Shown here piece by piece: positions 47,209-59,596 of a stretch of DNA of 64,000 nt. The notes below the pieces were generated by a model that saw only the letters and a program-made list of their open reading frames with translations, was not told where the DNA came from and made no database searches. The translations under genes were made by a program, and so were the position numbers. Source of the stretch: Smittia aterrima (lineage: Eukaryota; Arthropoda; Insecta; Diptera; Chironomidae); assembly GCA_033063855.1 (NCBI GenBank), contig CP093831.1:12896001-12960000 (forward strand). The letters run 5' to 3'. Positions within the stretch are counted from its first letter, which is position 1; every line of letters begins with the position of its first letter.

Positions 47209-50200
47209 AGCACGTCACAAGTTCTGTTTATTCTCTTCCGGTATCTTGAATCTATTCCTCTCAAAATTCTTACGATGAGAATTTGTTTTAACGGAACCGA
47301 CAAGGTAAACGAAGTTTTTTATGCGTTCGTTCAGTTTCGCAATCCGAGCAGATAAAAAATTGATGATTTTGACGATCTTTTAGTCGTCGAGGCGATTAAT
47401 TTGAACTTTCCATCTATCGAGAAAACAGGAAAGAGTGTTTTCCGCCCGCGAGAGCGAATCGATTATTTTTCACGATCGCTCACAGCGCGGGAATGTTTAT
47501 CACATGCTAATGATCTTTTGTTTTTGTTTAGGCCGAACGGCCGCTCGTCTTCATCTCGTTACGAACAGTATTTTTGTTTTCCTTTCAACTTTTAATCTCA
47601 AAACGATGATTTTCTTAATCTCGCCAATGATCTGTTTATTTTTACTGGAACTCGCCTCGAGTTAGAAGCTCGCGTAAACAGTTAATCATAAAGCGAACAA
47701 AAATCCTTCCAAAGTTTTAGCTTTGCACTCTACAACAAAAGTGTTTTTAAACGTTGCAATTTCTTGCTTGCTTTTTGCGCTTGTCGCAATTCAAAGTTGT
47801 TTAAGTTTTTCCACATAAAAACAGAGTACAAAAGATGATTTTACGAAATACGTTTTTTTTTCTTCGAATTTAATCCGCACAAATGAATCTTTAATTTCGA
47901 GATCTTTTTCGCTTGCGCACAACCGCAAATCAATTTAAGAGCTTTTATTTAATTTATTGCCATATTTTTGTTATGTTTCATCCTCACAATCGTCACAAGA
48001 TTCAATTCTGAACTAGTCAGAGCAGACGGGATGAGTTAGAAACTCTCCCGAGTAGCCATCGAAAGGAAATTAAGTTTTAATTGAAGCCAAAAAAAATATA
48101 TTTATCGATTAAGTTTTGTTTTTAATTTATTTACGATAAGAAAACTTTTTATTATTTCCGCGATATTCGTAATCGCAATGAAAGAAATCTTCTTCCAACT
48201 TGAATCATCAAAACAAGAATCTTCGAATCTTCAATAGAGATTTTGAATCTTCTAGACTAGAGCACAAAGAAAGAAATTCTATTTCTGACCAGCATATTTT
48301 TTAAAACGATTTATATTAGGTGAAAAGTTATCTAAGTTAGAGATGTGGAAAACTAGTTCAATTCTTTACGTTAAAAATATCTTCGAGTGCTTTCGGACGC
48401 TCTTTTGAATGTTGACGCCAATTCAGTATTTGTTGTGTAATAATTGATAAGGGAAGCTGAATTGGGCTAAGCTTAAAAGATGGAAACCCAAACATTTAGT
48501 TCACTCGCTGTTGTTTTCTTCGTTTCCTCTGATACCAAGAAAATGTTTTACGCCATCGTTTTATTGCCATTTTATTATTTGATAAGAGGAATTGCGCAAA
48601 CTTGTCTTCAAAGTGAAAAATGGGAATTTACTTTCTGTTGCGTGATGTTGGAGATTGCAAGAAACAAATCTTGACTGAGAAAATATAAAGAAACTGATTC
48701 ATTATTCAAAAATCTATGAACTTTCAAAGAAAAGTGTTTTTTATCTGAAAACGATCTTGTCCAACTTAACAAACTTTTAAACACTTTTCTTGCAATCTTC
48801 TTGTCAGTCCAATTTTGAGTCAAACATTGCCCCTCTCAAGTTGACCAAATGGATTCACAATTACGCAAACATTTTTCGCTAATCTCAATGAGCTTTCCAT
48901 GAATGCAAGATTCTTGTAATAAATATCAATTGCAAGATGAAAATGCTTTCAAGATAGCTCGAGTCAGAAATGAAGTGAATTATCCGCAATTCTTCATCGA
49001 TTAAAGCTCTGGAGAAAGCTTTCATCGAGTTTTCGCTTGTGTTGGAACTTTGACAAGTTTCAATACGATCAAAACATCTTCTCCTCAAGATCTTCATCCT
49101 TGCAACATCTCTGGATGAATCCAGTATTCAAAAAAGTAAATTTACATTTAAAAAATTATCATACTCAAGAGATCAAGAACAAATTAAAATCAGAACTAAG
49201 AAAATTAGGCTTGCGAGAAAAATTTGATACAAAAAGCTGTCACACATGATTTTATGATAAAATTGAGATTTTCCATCTGCCTCGAAACTAAGAGCAAATG
49301 AGACGTCGCTGAGGCGTCTTAAAATCAATTAGGAAAACCTCAGCGGACAAAACCACCGCGAGAGAGAAAAAAAAGGAGAAAATTTGCAAAACATATTTTA
49401 AACGATAAAGAAAAATATATTATGTCGAGTACATGTTTGGAATGTTTTATGATTTTCATCTTTTTGCATAAACTTTTCCCTCTCGAATTTCGAAGGAAAA
49501 AGTTGAAGAAAAACCTAAGAGAAACTTCAATAAGAGTAAAGGCCCCCGCTAGGGCTTCAACCAAAAAAAATGAAGAAAATATGAAGTGAAGATGAAAATA
49601 TCTGAAATTAATTGATGAAAGCTAATCAGTTCTAGTGAGTAAGCCATAACTATAATCCTAAATGTGTGTAAACTAAAAGATATATTAAAGGTGAAAATGA
49701 AGAAAAATATTCGTGAGAGAAGATTAAAACATTTTTTTTTCATTTGCCAATTGTTTGATGGAGCTCGATAGCAGCATTTGATAATCAAATTTTGATTGTG
49801 TTGTAGTCGAGTTCCATCGTAAAGAGAATATAACTTCGTGGAAATTAGCAAACAAATTTTATTATCAGCCGAACATTGCACGGTTTTTGGTTTCACACGA
49901 ATTTATTTCATGATCGAGTCCGAAAGAAAAGTTTTTTGATACAAAAAATGAAGAAGAAGAAAAAAAGCTTTAACTACTTATTTTATAAAAGTCTACCTGC
50001 TTAGTTTTCGAAATGAAGTCTCCACGTTATGTATTTTTGCGACGCTATAAAACATCTTCATCAATCAAAGAGAATTCTTTTAAATCCATCAGAGATTGGA
50101 TACAAAAAAAAAACTTTGTAAAATTAGTTAAATGTTTAGGTAGTGAAGAGAAGAAGAATCATATTTATGAAAGAGACCGTGTCAGAGAGATAGAATCTTT

Positions 50201-50929
50201 ATGGACAGTTAGGACAATTTATATGATGTTTGAGAAGGCCGCTTCCTGCTGAAAAAGCAGAAGAACTTTAACACATTGCACAACAATTGATGTTCCAAAG
50301 AGAAATTTTATCATTTTCCATTTCTTTCCCTTTCAATCCGATTTTCCTCGCCAACCGTGAGCGAAGAGAAAACTCGATCCACTGAACAAAACCAAATTGA
50401 AAACATCAAAACGTTAATTGTGGCGAGCAGAAATGAATTGAATTCTTCAAAATTAAAACAAATTGAATGCCAATCTTAAGAAAAAAAAAATCATTGATTG
50501 TCTTCTTCTTTTTAATGAGATAAATCTGATTAGCTAAATAACAGAGGTTTGGTGTTTTAAAGAAGAAAGCGAACAAATTTTAAAGAGAACGCGAACAGCT
50601 CGCCGAAAGAAATCAACCTAAGAAAAATCACAAACCAGAGATGAAAATGAAGAGTTTTAAGATGTAAGAACAAAAAGAAAGAAATTTAAATTCTATATGC
50701 GAAAAAAAAATTAAATGAGACGATGAAAAACTAATGAAAATGATAAATGAAGAAACAAATGAAAAATATATAAAAATATGTGATTATAAAAAACACTTTC
50801 CTTTTATTTTTCGTCAAAAATTTCAATCGTCAACAGGTTTCCGTCAGCTGCTCGTCGTCACCATGACAAGGTCTTTTTGTTTGTTTTTGAACTCATAGCC
50901 GGAAGGCCTCGTGCTGCCTTAAATCTAGA
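47209..50929. other. 3.7-kb gene-poor stretch after PKC
   Basis: Very AT-rich. Short frames on both strands have no protein-like composition. The first part is probably a long PKC 3' UTR. A small hairpin-forming palindrome (AGACG...CGTCT around 49301-49319, overlapping CGCTGAGG...CCTCAGCG) lies at about 49301-49345. Nothing else recognised. Confidence 0.45.
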
Positions 50930-52709
50930 CTAAAGAATGGTTAATAACCATTTATTGGCATTGTCGTAAAGTATTTTGAAAATGACGAAGAAGATGAGAC
51001 CGTGAATAAATTTCGTGATGTAGTACATGTATGGATAACGCTTTCTCGCTAACTTCAAGTCATTTTCTGTTTCGCCAAATGCAATCTTCAGGAGTAACTT
51101 GTAACCGTTGAAGTAAAGACCTGTGTTGGCAGATACTTTCTCAGTCAAACTAAACTCGTCTTTCTCAACTGGTGGAACGATGAGGGTGAGGTCACAAAAG
51201 TTGTAGTTGTCGATTGTGAAGTTATTGGAGTAAAAATGACGGAGGGAAGTATCCGCGTTGTAAATTATTCGGTTCACCTTCATTAACCTTAAATTAAATT
51301 CGATTAGTTAACGAAGCAAAGTGCTTCTCAATATCACACCTGGTTTTTTGTCGTGTTGCAAGGAGAATTGCGTCAATTATCAAAGCAGGAAGAATGTTCC
51401 GGAAAATTCTAATTATCCATGAGTAAGGAACACATGGAGTGAACGTTATACTCGGGAGTCCAACTGAATTTATCGATGGATTCCTACTAACAAAATTATC
51501 GACATCATATTTCATTGAGTCGTAAGAAATGATCTTTATCGACGCTGCGTTGTAAACGGGAATTGGTCTAAAATAAATGTTTCAAGATTTAAAAAACATT
51601 AAAAAATATTTTAACTTACATTTCATTGAAAGTAGCTTGTTGATCTTTCCATTGCTTCCAAGCGCAAACAATAATTCCTTTGATGCAAATATCAACAGGA
51701 ACAATGTTTAACTTGTTAGTTCCCGGCATGTTCATTACCTAAGAAACGATTCTTTAAAAATTTGTTACTTCTTCAAGATCATTTTCATCTTTACGTGATT
51801 TATTCCTAAAGCCGCGACCATAATTAATCCCATTGGACCATTCAAGTTATCACACCAACCGGAAACTGGTTCAGTCTCAGCTAGAGATACGATTGAAGGT
51901 CGATAGATGACAATTGGAAGATGAAACTCTTTCTTATAGTCGACGCAAACTCGCTCTGCCATGTGCTTAGTGAATGTGTAAGTGTTCGGAGCAAACTTTG
52001 TTAATCTGGAATGAAATTGAAATAAAATTGATTCGAAGGAGATCAAAGAATATTCACTTTGGTGTACAATAGTTGATCAGATCCTCTTCGAGGTTCTCAG
52101 CATATTTGATGTAAGTTTTCCAATCGGCGTCGGTGTCGTAAAGAATTTCTTTAACATGAAAATTTCTCGGTTGAATGTATGCAGTTGAAACATGCACGAG
52201 AGCTTTCAAGTTCGGCATTTTCTTTGCCAGTTCGCAAATTTCTCTTGTGCCTCTCGTGTTGAGAATAATCGCCGCTTTGAGTGGATCATCAAATCGAACT
52301 GAAGCAGCTGCGTGAAAAATCACTGAGCAAGATTTAATTTTTTGAAAATCATCTTCTGATATTCCCAAACCCAACTCCATCATGTCCCCTTGGATGGCGT
52401 GAATTTTCATGAAAGCATCGGGATTTTCCTCTCTGATCTGGTCAAAAAGCTGAAAGTGGGTTTGATAATAAAAATAAAATAATCAAAGTACAAATATTTG
52501 CTTACTAAACCATTAGTCATTTGCTCTATCCGTTGAGCTTGAGTTTGGTTTTTACGAGATCGAGTAAGAACATAAATTGTTCCAATTCTTGGACATGATC
52601 GAAGTAACTTCTCGACCAGCGCTTTTCCGATAAATCCAGTGGCTCCTGTGAGGAAAACATCGGATCCTGCGTAGAACTTCCTGATTGATTGAGTATTGTC
52701 CAAGCTCAT
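50930..52709 (-). CDS. Fatty acyl-CoA reductase
   Basis: Six exons on the minus strand: 52709-52506, 52449-52058, 52005-51795, 51738-51620, 51567-51340, 51287-50930; 503 aa, the usual family size. The N-terminal Rossmann domain has the NADPH loop FLTGATGFIGK and the catalytic Tyr-x-x-x-Lys in YTFTKHMAE. YRPSIV and GWCDNLNGP are typical FAR blocks. The C-terminal FAR_C (sterile) domain ends in hydrophobic segments that anchor it to ER or peroxisome membranes. FARs reduce acyl-CoA to fatty alcohol for waxes, cuticular lipids or pheromones. Insects have many; the chain-length preference is not readable here. Confidence 0.92.
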
Positions 52710-53193
52710 TTTGATTACACTTCGTTTTATTCACTGGATAAATAAAAAAGCGTAACAACATTTTATAGTTTTTTCAATGATGACCTACACGAATTAATTT
52801 AAATTAACTTCGTCCGGGGATTTTTCTACATCAAAGAAATTAGACTTTTAAATCGAATAAACTTTCCTTTTGAAAAAAAGCCCTTGATTTGTTTTAGATA
52901 TTTATCGACTTGCAATGCAAATTAGATATTTTTTAAATTGAAAATTTACTGACTTGTTAGGCAAGCGTCCCATTGACGTCTGTTGAAAATTTCAAAATAT
53001 CCGTAATCGAATTTTATGAAATATTTAAAGAATAATTCAAATTGATTACATTTAAAGTCAAACAAATTAGCATAGCAAAGCGTAAATCAGCTGTTCATTT
53101 ATGTGTCGTCGCTATGGAGAAAGTGTTGAGTGATTGATCGATTTAAGTAAAGGAATTTTCATTGAAGAGCTAAAGGAATTTTATGCAGGAATC
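52710..53193. promoter_or_regulatory. Divergent promoter of FAR and DRC5
   Basis: 484 bp between divergent genes; AT-rich. Short frames from 53111 are closed by stops, so the leader of DRC5 probably lies here. Confidence 0.4.
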
Positions 53194-54605
53194 ATGAGAT
53201 ATCCAAACACTATCGACAGAAATATTTATTTGGCATACATTCGAAAGGAAAATGTGCTCAAACCGCAAGATCAAACACTTGACACAGTGAATCTAAACTG
53301 GGATTTAAACTATCCCGAGTCTCTCGTTGAACTTTGTATTAAAACTATCGCTGACAACTGGCAGAGTAAGTTTCAATTATTTGTAAGATGTTGGCCTATT
53401 AATTAAACTTTAATTTGTTTTCTAGCTTATCCATTTTTCTCAGACATAATTGTGTGCGAGAATCGTTGTCTGCTTGCAGACATTCTCGATGTCGATTCGC
53501 TCCCGCTTCATGAACTTTGCAATCACGTTAAAGACGATGCATTCTGGAAGCGAATGTTCAAAGCGAAGTGGCCAAATTTAATAAACAATACGACAAATGG
53601 AAGGATTTGGATTGAGATCTACATTGAAAAGTTTTTAGCTGAATCATTGGAAAACCTTAAGCCATCAGAATACAACATTGAAAAAATAAAATCGCTGATT
53701 GAACTCTGTTCGCCTTTTGTCAGCTGCCTTCGGATATCTCACCTCGAAGCTACGACCGAGTCAAATGAATCAATTAATGACCACATTCCATTTGACGTTA
53801 TTCTCGAGCATTTGAATGAACTGAAAAGTCTTTCGATAACTTACGATTGTAAGACGATTGGAACTCAATTCTATCTAGGATGCACTATCATCAGCGATAA
53901 CGACATAAACAAGTTTGTGCGAGGATTGTCTCATACTGATTTGAGAGAATTTGAGTTTCATAGCTCGAAGTTGGATCCGCCGATGCTAAAGGTCAGGAAA
54001 ATATAATTTCAAAGAATTTTTAATTAACTTAATTTATATTTTAGAACATTGCGAGATCTTTAGACAAAACGACCTCATTGACAACAATATCGATGGCGAA
54101 CTGTAGATTTGGAGATGCTGGGCTGTTCGCTTTTATCCGAGTTTTAACTCACGACTCGCTGCCAAATGTTAAGCACATTTGCTTGACAAACAATTTCATT
54201 TCATCTGACGGAACAATTAAACTCGCGAATATTTTAAGGCGAAGAAAAATTGCAACGATTGACTTGAAACTGAACCCGATTTTAGCTGAAGGAGCAAATC
54301 ACATTTTGGCTTTAGCGAGTGTCGTTGATCTTGTGTCCCTCAATCTATCATCATGTTCATTCGATAATTCGATTGATGAATCTTTGGCTCACGTTCTAAA
54401 GTTCAACAAATCTTTGAGAACTCTCAACTTGTCAATCAATCGATTGGGTGAAGATCTTGGAAAGAAAATCTTAAAAGCTGTTGCTCAAAACGAGATTCTA
54501 CGGACATTTGACATAAGAAATACTGAAATTTCCCTTAAAACCAAGAGCAGTATCGATGCAAAAATTCTGGAAAATAGAGAAAAGAATAACACGGTCAAGC
54601 AGTAA
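53194..54605 (+). CDS. Dynein regulatory complex subunit 5 / TCTE1-like LRR protein
   Basis: Exons 53194-53365, 53426-53991 and 54045-54605 give 432 aa. The start is the first in-frame ATG (53194); a TGA at 53131-53133 closes the frame upstream, so a short missing 5' exon is possible. The N-terminal half has the family's ESLVELCIKTIADNW and DAFWKRMFKAKWP blocks. The C-terminal half has ribonuclease-inhibitor-type LRRs (SLNLSSCSFDN, RTLNLSINRLGEDLGKKIL, RTFDIRNTEIS). DRC5 belongs to the nexin-dynein regulatory complex of motile axonemes; in insects these are sperm tails and sensory cilia. It overlaps no other CDS; its stop is 8 bp from that of the next gene, tail to tail. Confidence 0.8.
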
Positions 54606-54613
54606 GAAAAATT

Positions 54614-56219
54614 TTAAGTTTTATTCAAAGTTTCTCGTTGTTTGATCGCTTCAGCAACAGAATAGAGAATGTAAATGCAAGAGGAAATGGTAAAATAGTT
54701 CATAAAACCATTGAGATAAGTCCTTCTGATGAATTCAGCGCCTACTTCAGTTCCACCGAAGAAGAAAAAGTTCGATAAAATCGCAGGAATCAACACATGC
54801 GTTCCAATCACGGCTTTTAGTCGATGCACGTTGTTCTCAGTTTTAACTATCCTGATCGCTCTTTCTTGGAATCGCTCGCTGTCGATGACATGATACACGA
54901 ACTTCTCTAGGACAATGCAAGCGCAGTTGAGCAAAGACCAGATGAGAATGTAATCGAAGAAGCCATGCCAAATGTAGATAAAAAGAAACGTTGTGAAGCC
55001 GGCAAATACTTTGTGAAGTAATGGTGATCTCCTTTGACACATTGCTGTGTAAATGTACTTGAAAAGAAATTCGTACAGACCGTTGTCAAACCACTTCCAC
55101 ATGTCTGAGTATTTATGAACACGACAGATGCAGCGAGGCGTCTTTGGCATCGCAATTCCATCAAATTGACCGAAAGTTATCGCCACTCCGTAATGAACGA
55201 TGTACTTGTTGTTAAAAAACTGTCCCATCAAATAACCCACTCCGAAGAATGTCAGTGAGTTCATTAGTTTTAAGTCGAGATTAATGACAATGCTATGGAT
55301 ATAGAAGAAGTGAAGTGCGAATTCGGTGAAAAAGAACCAGAAAGTGAATCGAAGAAGATTTAATACGAAGCTTTGATATCTTTCTCTTAAGTGCGGAATG
55401 TCATCAGACTTATCGAGCATGTCAGCATAGCGATTGTAAGTGACGTGAGGTCCACCAAGGAATGTAGGAAAGTAGAAAACGTATCCAAGGCAGTTGATAA
55501 TACTAAACTTTTGATCACGTTTATCGAAAGAGCTTTCGACTCGTTCGAGGTTGAAACTGATGTTCTTAAGTAAGCACCAGGCAAACACGACAAGGAAATC
55601 ATGAATTCTAACTTCGTCAATATTGAGTATTTCGGTTATCATTTTGAAGTTTGATTCAAACTTCAAGTAATTGAGTATCACAAGCCAAAATAGCGCCAAC
55701 GTCCAAACATGAATTCTCCTTCGAAAGAAGGAGCTGACGAGGAATGAAATGATCGTTTGTAAGTACATGATCAGAAGAAATTGAAGATTGTACATTATGA
55801 AGCAAGAAGTAGATCCAATTATGAAGAAGAGGAATGATATGTTCTAAAATAAAAGTTTTGTTAGAATGAACGTCTTAGTCAATCGAAAGGTTCTTACTTT
55901 TAATTTGAAGAAGCGAAAGATTTCAGCGCTGACTAAGTGAATCACAAAGCAGTACCAATAATTGATGATAAAACCTTTCCATGTCTGCCATTCTACATCG
56001 TAGTCGTCAATCTTTCTATTCAGAAAGCTCCATCCCTTTCCTAAGTAACTATAGTCTGGCAAGTTTGCTAAAAGAAAAAATATTTTTCAATAAGTTTTCC
56101 TTGTCAACCATCTCATGATACTCACAGTTACTGATTGTTTGTACATTATAAAGAATGATAATGAGAAGAAGAATGTAAAAGCACAAGTAAAGCCTCAGTT
56201 CCACGTTTGGCAAGCCCAT
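54614..56219 (-). CDS. rasp: Protein-cysteine N-palmitoyltransferase Rasp / HHAT (MBOAT)
   Basis: Exons on the minus strand: 56219-56126, 56067-55898 and 55843-54614; 497 aa. It is a multi-pass membrane protein with about ten hydrophobic segments. The MBOAT region has YVFYFPTFLGGPHVTYNRY, a catalytic Asp-like block around HKYSDMWKWFDNGLYEFL, and the invariant His in FIYIWHGFFDYILIW. This pattern fits Hedgehog acyltransferase (Rasp/Skinny hedgehog), which palmitoylates the N-terminal Cys of Hedgehog and Spitz-type ligands in the ER. Length matches. Other MBOATs are less likely because of the WHG context and the YSDMWKWFD motif. Confidence 0.86.
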
Positions 56220-56521
56220 TTTGATTTTTTTTTCTGAATAAAAGTTTAACGGTTATTGATTTTGAATTCCACGAGGATTAAAAAATATCAAAACAAGAAA
56301 TATTGTTTGAAGAAAGAAAATTATATCCTCGCGTAACTAAGTTAAATCTCACCGAACTAATTAGTTGTGTGGTTCATCCTTATCGTCTAAGTTGATGGCA
56401 AGACAAATCTAGCCTTTCTACGACCGTCGTTACGGAAATAAATCGGAAAAATCTTCTTCGGCGTGTCATAAACGAAATTTATCTTCTTCTGAAATCTAGA
56501 GAGCGGTAAATTTAAATAAAT
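56220..56521. promoter_or_regulatory. Divergent promoter of rasp and the NEPRO-like gene
   Basis: 302 bp between divergent start codons. TACGACCGTCGTTACGG near 56418 is partly palindromic. No core motif recognised. Confidence 0.4.
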
Positions 56522-57707
56522 ATGGAGTTATGGAATGAACTAAATCTTCCGATACCGCCTTATGCAAGCTGCAAAGTATCAAGGAAAACTATAGGTGAGA
56601 ACAATTGAATTTAAGATGACGACGACGATTAAAACAACATTTTCTGTTTTAGATGTTGATTGTCTTAAGTCAACTCTGCAGGATGCAATTAAATACTTTA
56701 GAAATACGGAGAAGTATCATAATGAAGTCGCTCAGCTTTCTCGACTTATTTTCATGAACTGTAAACAGTTTCGCATGATGAAAGGCCTTCAGGAAATGAA
56801 GAAGATTCATCAAGCGCTTTTGCGATATCTCAACATGGATATTGCATCGACAATCGAAACATTTCAAGGATTCATCGACGATACAGGATCGAAAACAGTC
56901 ACAGTGCCTTATCAACAAAATCTAGATTTCATCTTGATAAAACTTCAAGGATTATCCAAGCTCTTGATCAGAGCCATTTGTTGTTCGAGAACCTGTGCGA
57001 GCTATTTCATTGGATTGATCAAAGCGGGAAGCTTTTATGCTAAAGGAGTCGTTTTCTTTAGTACAATCGCGAGCATATGGAGTCGAAGTAGAGAGTTCTG
57101 TAAATCTGTAGTCGAGCATTACAATAAGTTGCACAGTTTTCGCGAATTTCTCACTGTTAAGCCGGGACTTGACTGGGGCTCTTCTGACTACACACTTCCA
57201 GTGAAACTTGAAACATGGATCGGAGAAGATTGGACGAGCCTAATTATTAACGAAACATACGACAAGAAACTTCTGCTAACGGAGACGGATATGAAAGTGT
57301 TTCTTGACCAAGAAAATAATCCAATGAAAAGAATTAAAGATGAGAAAGTGGAGACTTACACAAATCTAAAGATTGAGACGGAATTTAAAACTCCAATAGA
57401 CGACTCGCTTGAGCTAGAAGATACAACTCCAATCCCGAGAAGTTTAAAGATAGAACCATCAAAGCCACTTAACGATCAAAGATCACATTCTCTTTCATCG
57501 CTGACATCTAAGATATCAATTGATAAGTTCTTAAAAGATGAAACGAGTTTTCGAAAAGTTGACAAACTAAAATCTCTCACAATTAAAAAGATGAAAAAGA
57601 ATGTTTGGAAAGAATTCAAAGACGACATTAAAACCAAAGCTATTCTTATGCAAGAGACAGCGTTTATTGATTATGTTAAAGACTATTTGCAAGAATATAA
57701 AATTTGA
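56522..57707 (+). CDS. NEPRO-like nucleolar protein
   Basis: Exons 56522-56594 and 56653-57707 give 375 aa. The first exon was placed by its ATG and phase: MELWNELNLPIPPYASC. The N-terminal domain resembles nucleolus and neural progenitor protein (NEPRO/C3orf17): a W-N-x-x-x-I/L-P start and the VLxxLxxxxKLLxRxxxCC-like helix (LIKLQGLSKLLIRAICCSRT). The C-terminal half is charged and Lys-rich. NEPRO associates with RNase P/MRP and nucleolar assembly. The match is based on pattern recall, so it is a good but unproven call. Confidence 0.6.
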
Positions 57708-57832
57708 ACCGAATTTTTTTAACGATCTTTGTCATTTAAATTAGATGTCGATCAACTTCGATCGCATTTTTCAGAAATTTGGAAAATTATAATTTAAATT
57801 AGTTAAAAGGATCTGTCAAACAGGAAACTACA

Positions 57833-59032
57833 ATGAATAGTAATCTATCGAAAGTTCAGAAGAAGAAGAAAGCTAAGAAGCTGTAAGTTATTCAATAAGT
57901 TGCATTTTACCACATTTCGCCAGTTTGTTTACATTCTGATTTACAGAGCTCCGTTTATGATATTTGCTTTCGAATTGAAGAATAAGCTTAAGAGGGATGG
58001 AATTCACGTCGATTTCGGAACTCAGTTGCAAGAAATGGCTGGCAAGAAATGGAATGAGCTTTCAAACGAAGAAAAAGAAAGATACAAGGAGAAATCGCAG
58101 AAGTCCGAAGCAGTTCTTACTCCTAATCGAAGTATTTTCAACTCTTTAGGACAAAATCTTGAAGAAGTTGAAGCAAAAAAACGTCAAGAAGAAAAACTTA
58201 ATAAGGAAAAGCTGGAAAATATTAAAACATTGATTCAGGAAGCTCGCGAAGTTGGAGGTAAGTCTATCAAATGTTTTACTAAACTTTTAAATGAAACCAA
58301 TGATTTTCAGAACTCGACGATTTGGTTTTCTTTCTTGTAACAAGCACGAAGTTCTTTGAGAGCAGCGATGACATCTTTCCGGCTGAGATCGCTTTAGCAA
58401 AGTTCAGTTTAAAGAGAGGAATAATCGACGAAGTACAGATTCGAGTAAATCCTGGTGAACTGCCAATGGGATCAACATATGCAGCAACAGAGCATTCCAA
58501 GAAAGTCCATAAATATCCATTGCCACCAAAATGTGAAGGAGAGAAGGATTACTTGACTGTGTTTGAGAAGATCATTCGTTTCCTTCATCCTCTGGAGGAT
58601 TTGCCAATCTTCTTCACTGAGGGAAATTCTCAAGATAATCCAGAGCCCTTGCGCACTACACAAAAGATAATGCAGAAAATCTTTTACGAGGCTCAAGAAG
58701 ATGACATGTTCGATAAAGTAAAGATCTATCCGGTCGAAGAACTTTTCTTTGCTCTTCAACGAATGAGCGTCACAATCATCAATCAGCTCAATCAAACCAA
58801 ACTCGCATCTATTCCGTCGCCCGTTTTTGCTGCAGATCTGCTCTTCAATCAAAACAATTTCGAATACTCAACAGTTGGTTGTGATTTCCATGAGAAGGAA
58901 CACGTATCGATCAACTGTTGCTTATCAAGGGTTCGTCGTTATTGCTACGCGATTTTTGAGATGTGCTGCAACAAGACCAAATATGCTCTCATAGAAGGTG
59001 CTCACTTTCCAAAGAGCTACGAAGCCAAATAA
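57833..59032 (+). CDS. Maelstrom-like protein E (HMG box + MAEL domain)
   Basis: Exons 57833-57882, 57947-58257 and 58311-59032 give 360 aa. A basic start (KVQKKKKAKKL) leads into an HMG box (APFMIFAFELKNKLKRDG, then AGKKWNELSNEEKERYKEK). The MAEL domain has DIFPAEIALAKFSLKRGIID, VNPGELPMGSTYA, KYPLPPKCEGEKDY, C-D-F-H, and INCCLSRVRRYCYAI, with the Glu-Cys-His-Cys residues kept. From exon 3 on it is very close to gene A, 25 kb away and on the other strand; upstream it is not. The last intron sits in the same place and phase as that of A. Probable role in the piRNA pathway. Confidence 0.85.
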
Positions 59033-59479
59033 ATTACATTTATTCAACTGAATGATCTCAATTATAAAACACATGTCGCCAGTAAAACTTTTGTAACGAC
59101 AAGCATTTGAATTTAAAAATAAACTCGACCCTGCGTTCTCCAGCCAGAGCGAGAAAAGAAAAATATCAACTTAACATTCGAACGCTAAGTTTTATTTGAG
59201 CTGTTAAAGTGAACGGACGCGCGTGTCTCAAAAGTACCAAAATTATTTTCATAAGGTGATTAATTGTTCTCATTTGAAATTGAGTTGGATCATAGCTTGT
59301 TTAACGCCTAAATTGAACGTGAATAATTTCGCTCTTGACCTTGAATAAAATTCTTGTCAACAAGAAATGAAATATGTAAAGATGATCCAACTCGATAGAA
59401 AGTTGAAGTGAATTCGTTGATATTTAATCTTTGATGATTCATTGCAGTTATTAATAAATTAAACTAAATTAACGGAATC
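59033..59479. promoter_or_regulatory. Promoter and 5' UTR region of the transgelin-like gene
   Basis: 447 bp without coding. It probably contains the mael E poly(A) site (AATAAA near 59118) and the leader of the next gene. Confidence 0.4.
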
Positions 59480-59596
59480 ATGTCAGTCAACAGAGCAGCC
59501 AAGTCAGGTGAGATTTAACTTTCCTTAAATAGTGAAAATGATTTCAAAATAATTTTATTTCCCATAAAAGGATTTGCGGCCGAGGCACAAAGAAAG
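59480..59596 (+). CDS. Chd64: Transgelin/calponin-like (Chd64 type), first two coding exons (3' partial)
   Basis: Exons 59480-59507 and 59571-59596 encode MSVNRAAKSGFAAEAQRK, joined in phase with GT-AG borders; a strong donor (GTGAGT) follows at 59597. This start matches the N-terminus of insect Chd64/transgelin, an actin-binding single-CH-domain protein of muscle that has also been linked to juvenile-hormone signalling. The next exon, which should open the calponin-homology domain, was not found in the remaining 4.4 kb, so the intron runs past the end of the window. Call rests on 18 residues. Confidence 0.6.

Noticed and set aside
49301..49345. Short hairpin (CGCTGAGG...CCTCAGCG) considered as a miRNA or terminator
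   Set aside because: Only 5-8 paired bases with competing pairings; too short for a pre-miRNA.
50013..50252. 79-codon frame with a good ATG on the plus strand
   Set aside because: Lys/Glu-rich, low complexity, no family resemblance and no splice context; consistent with chance in AT-rich DNA.
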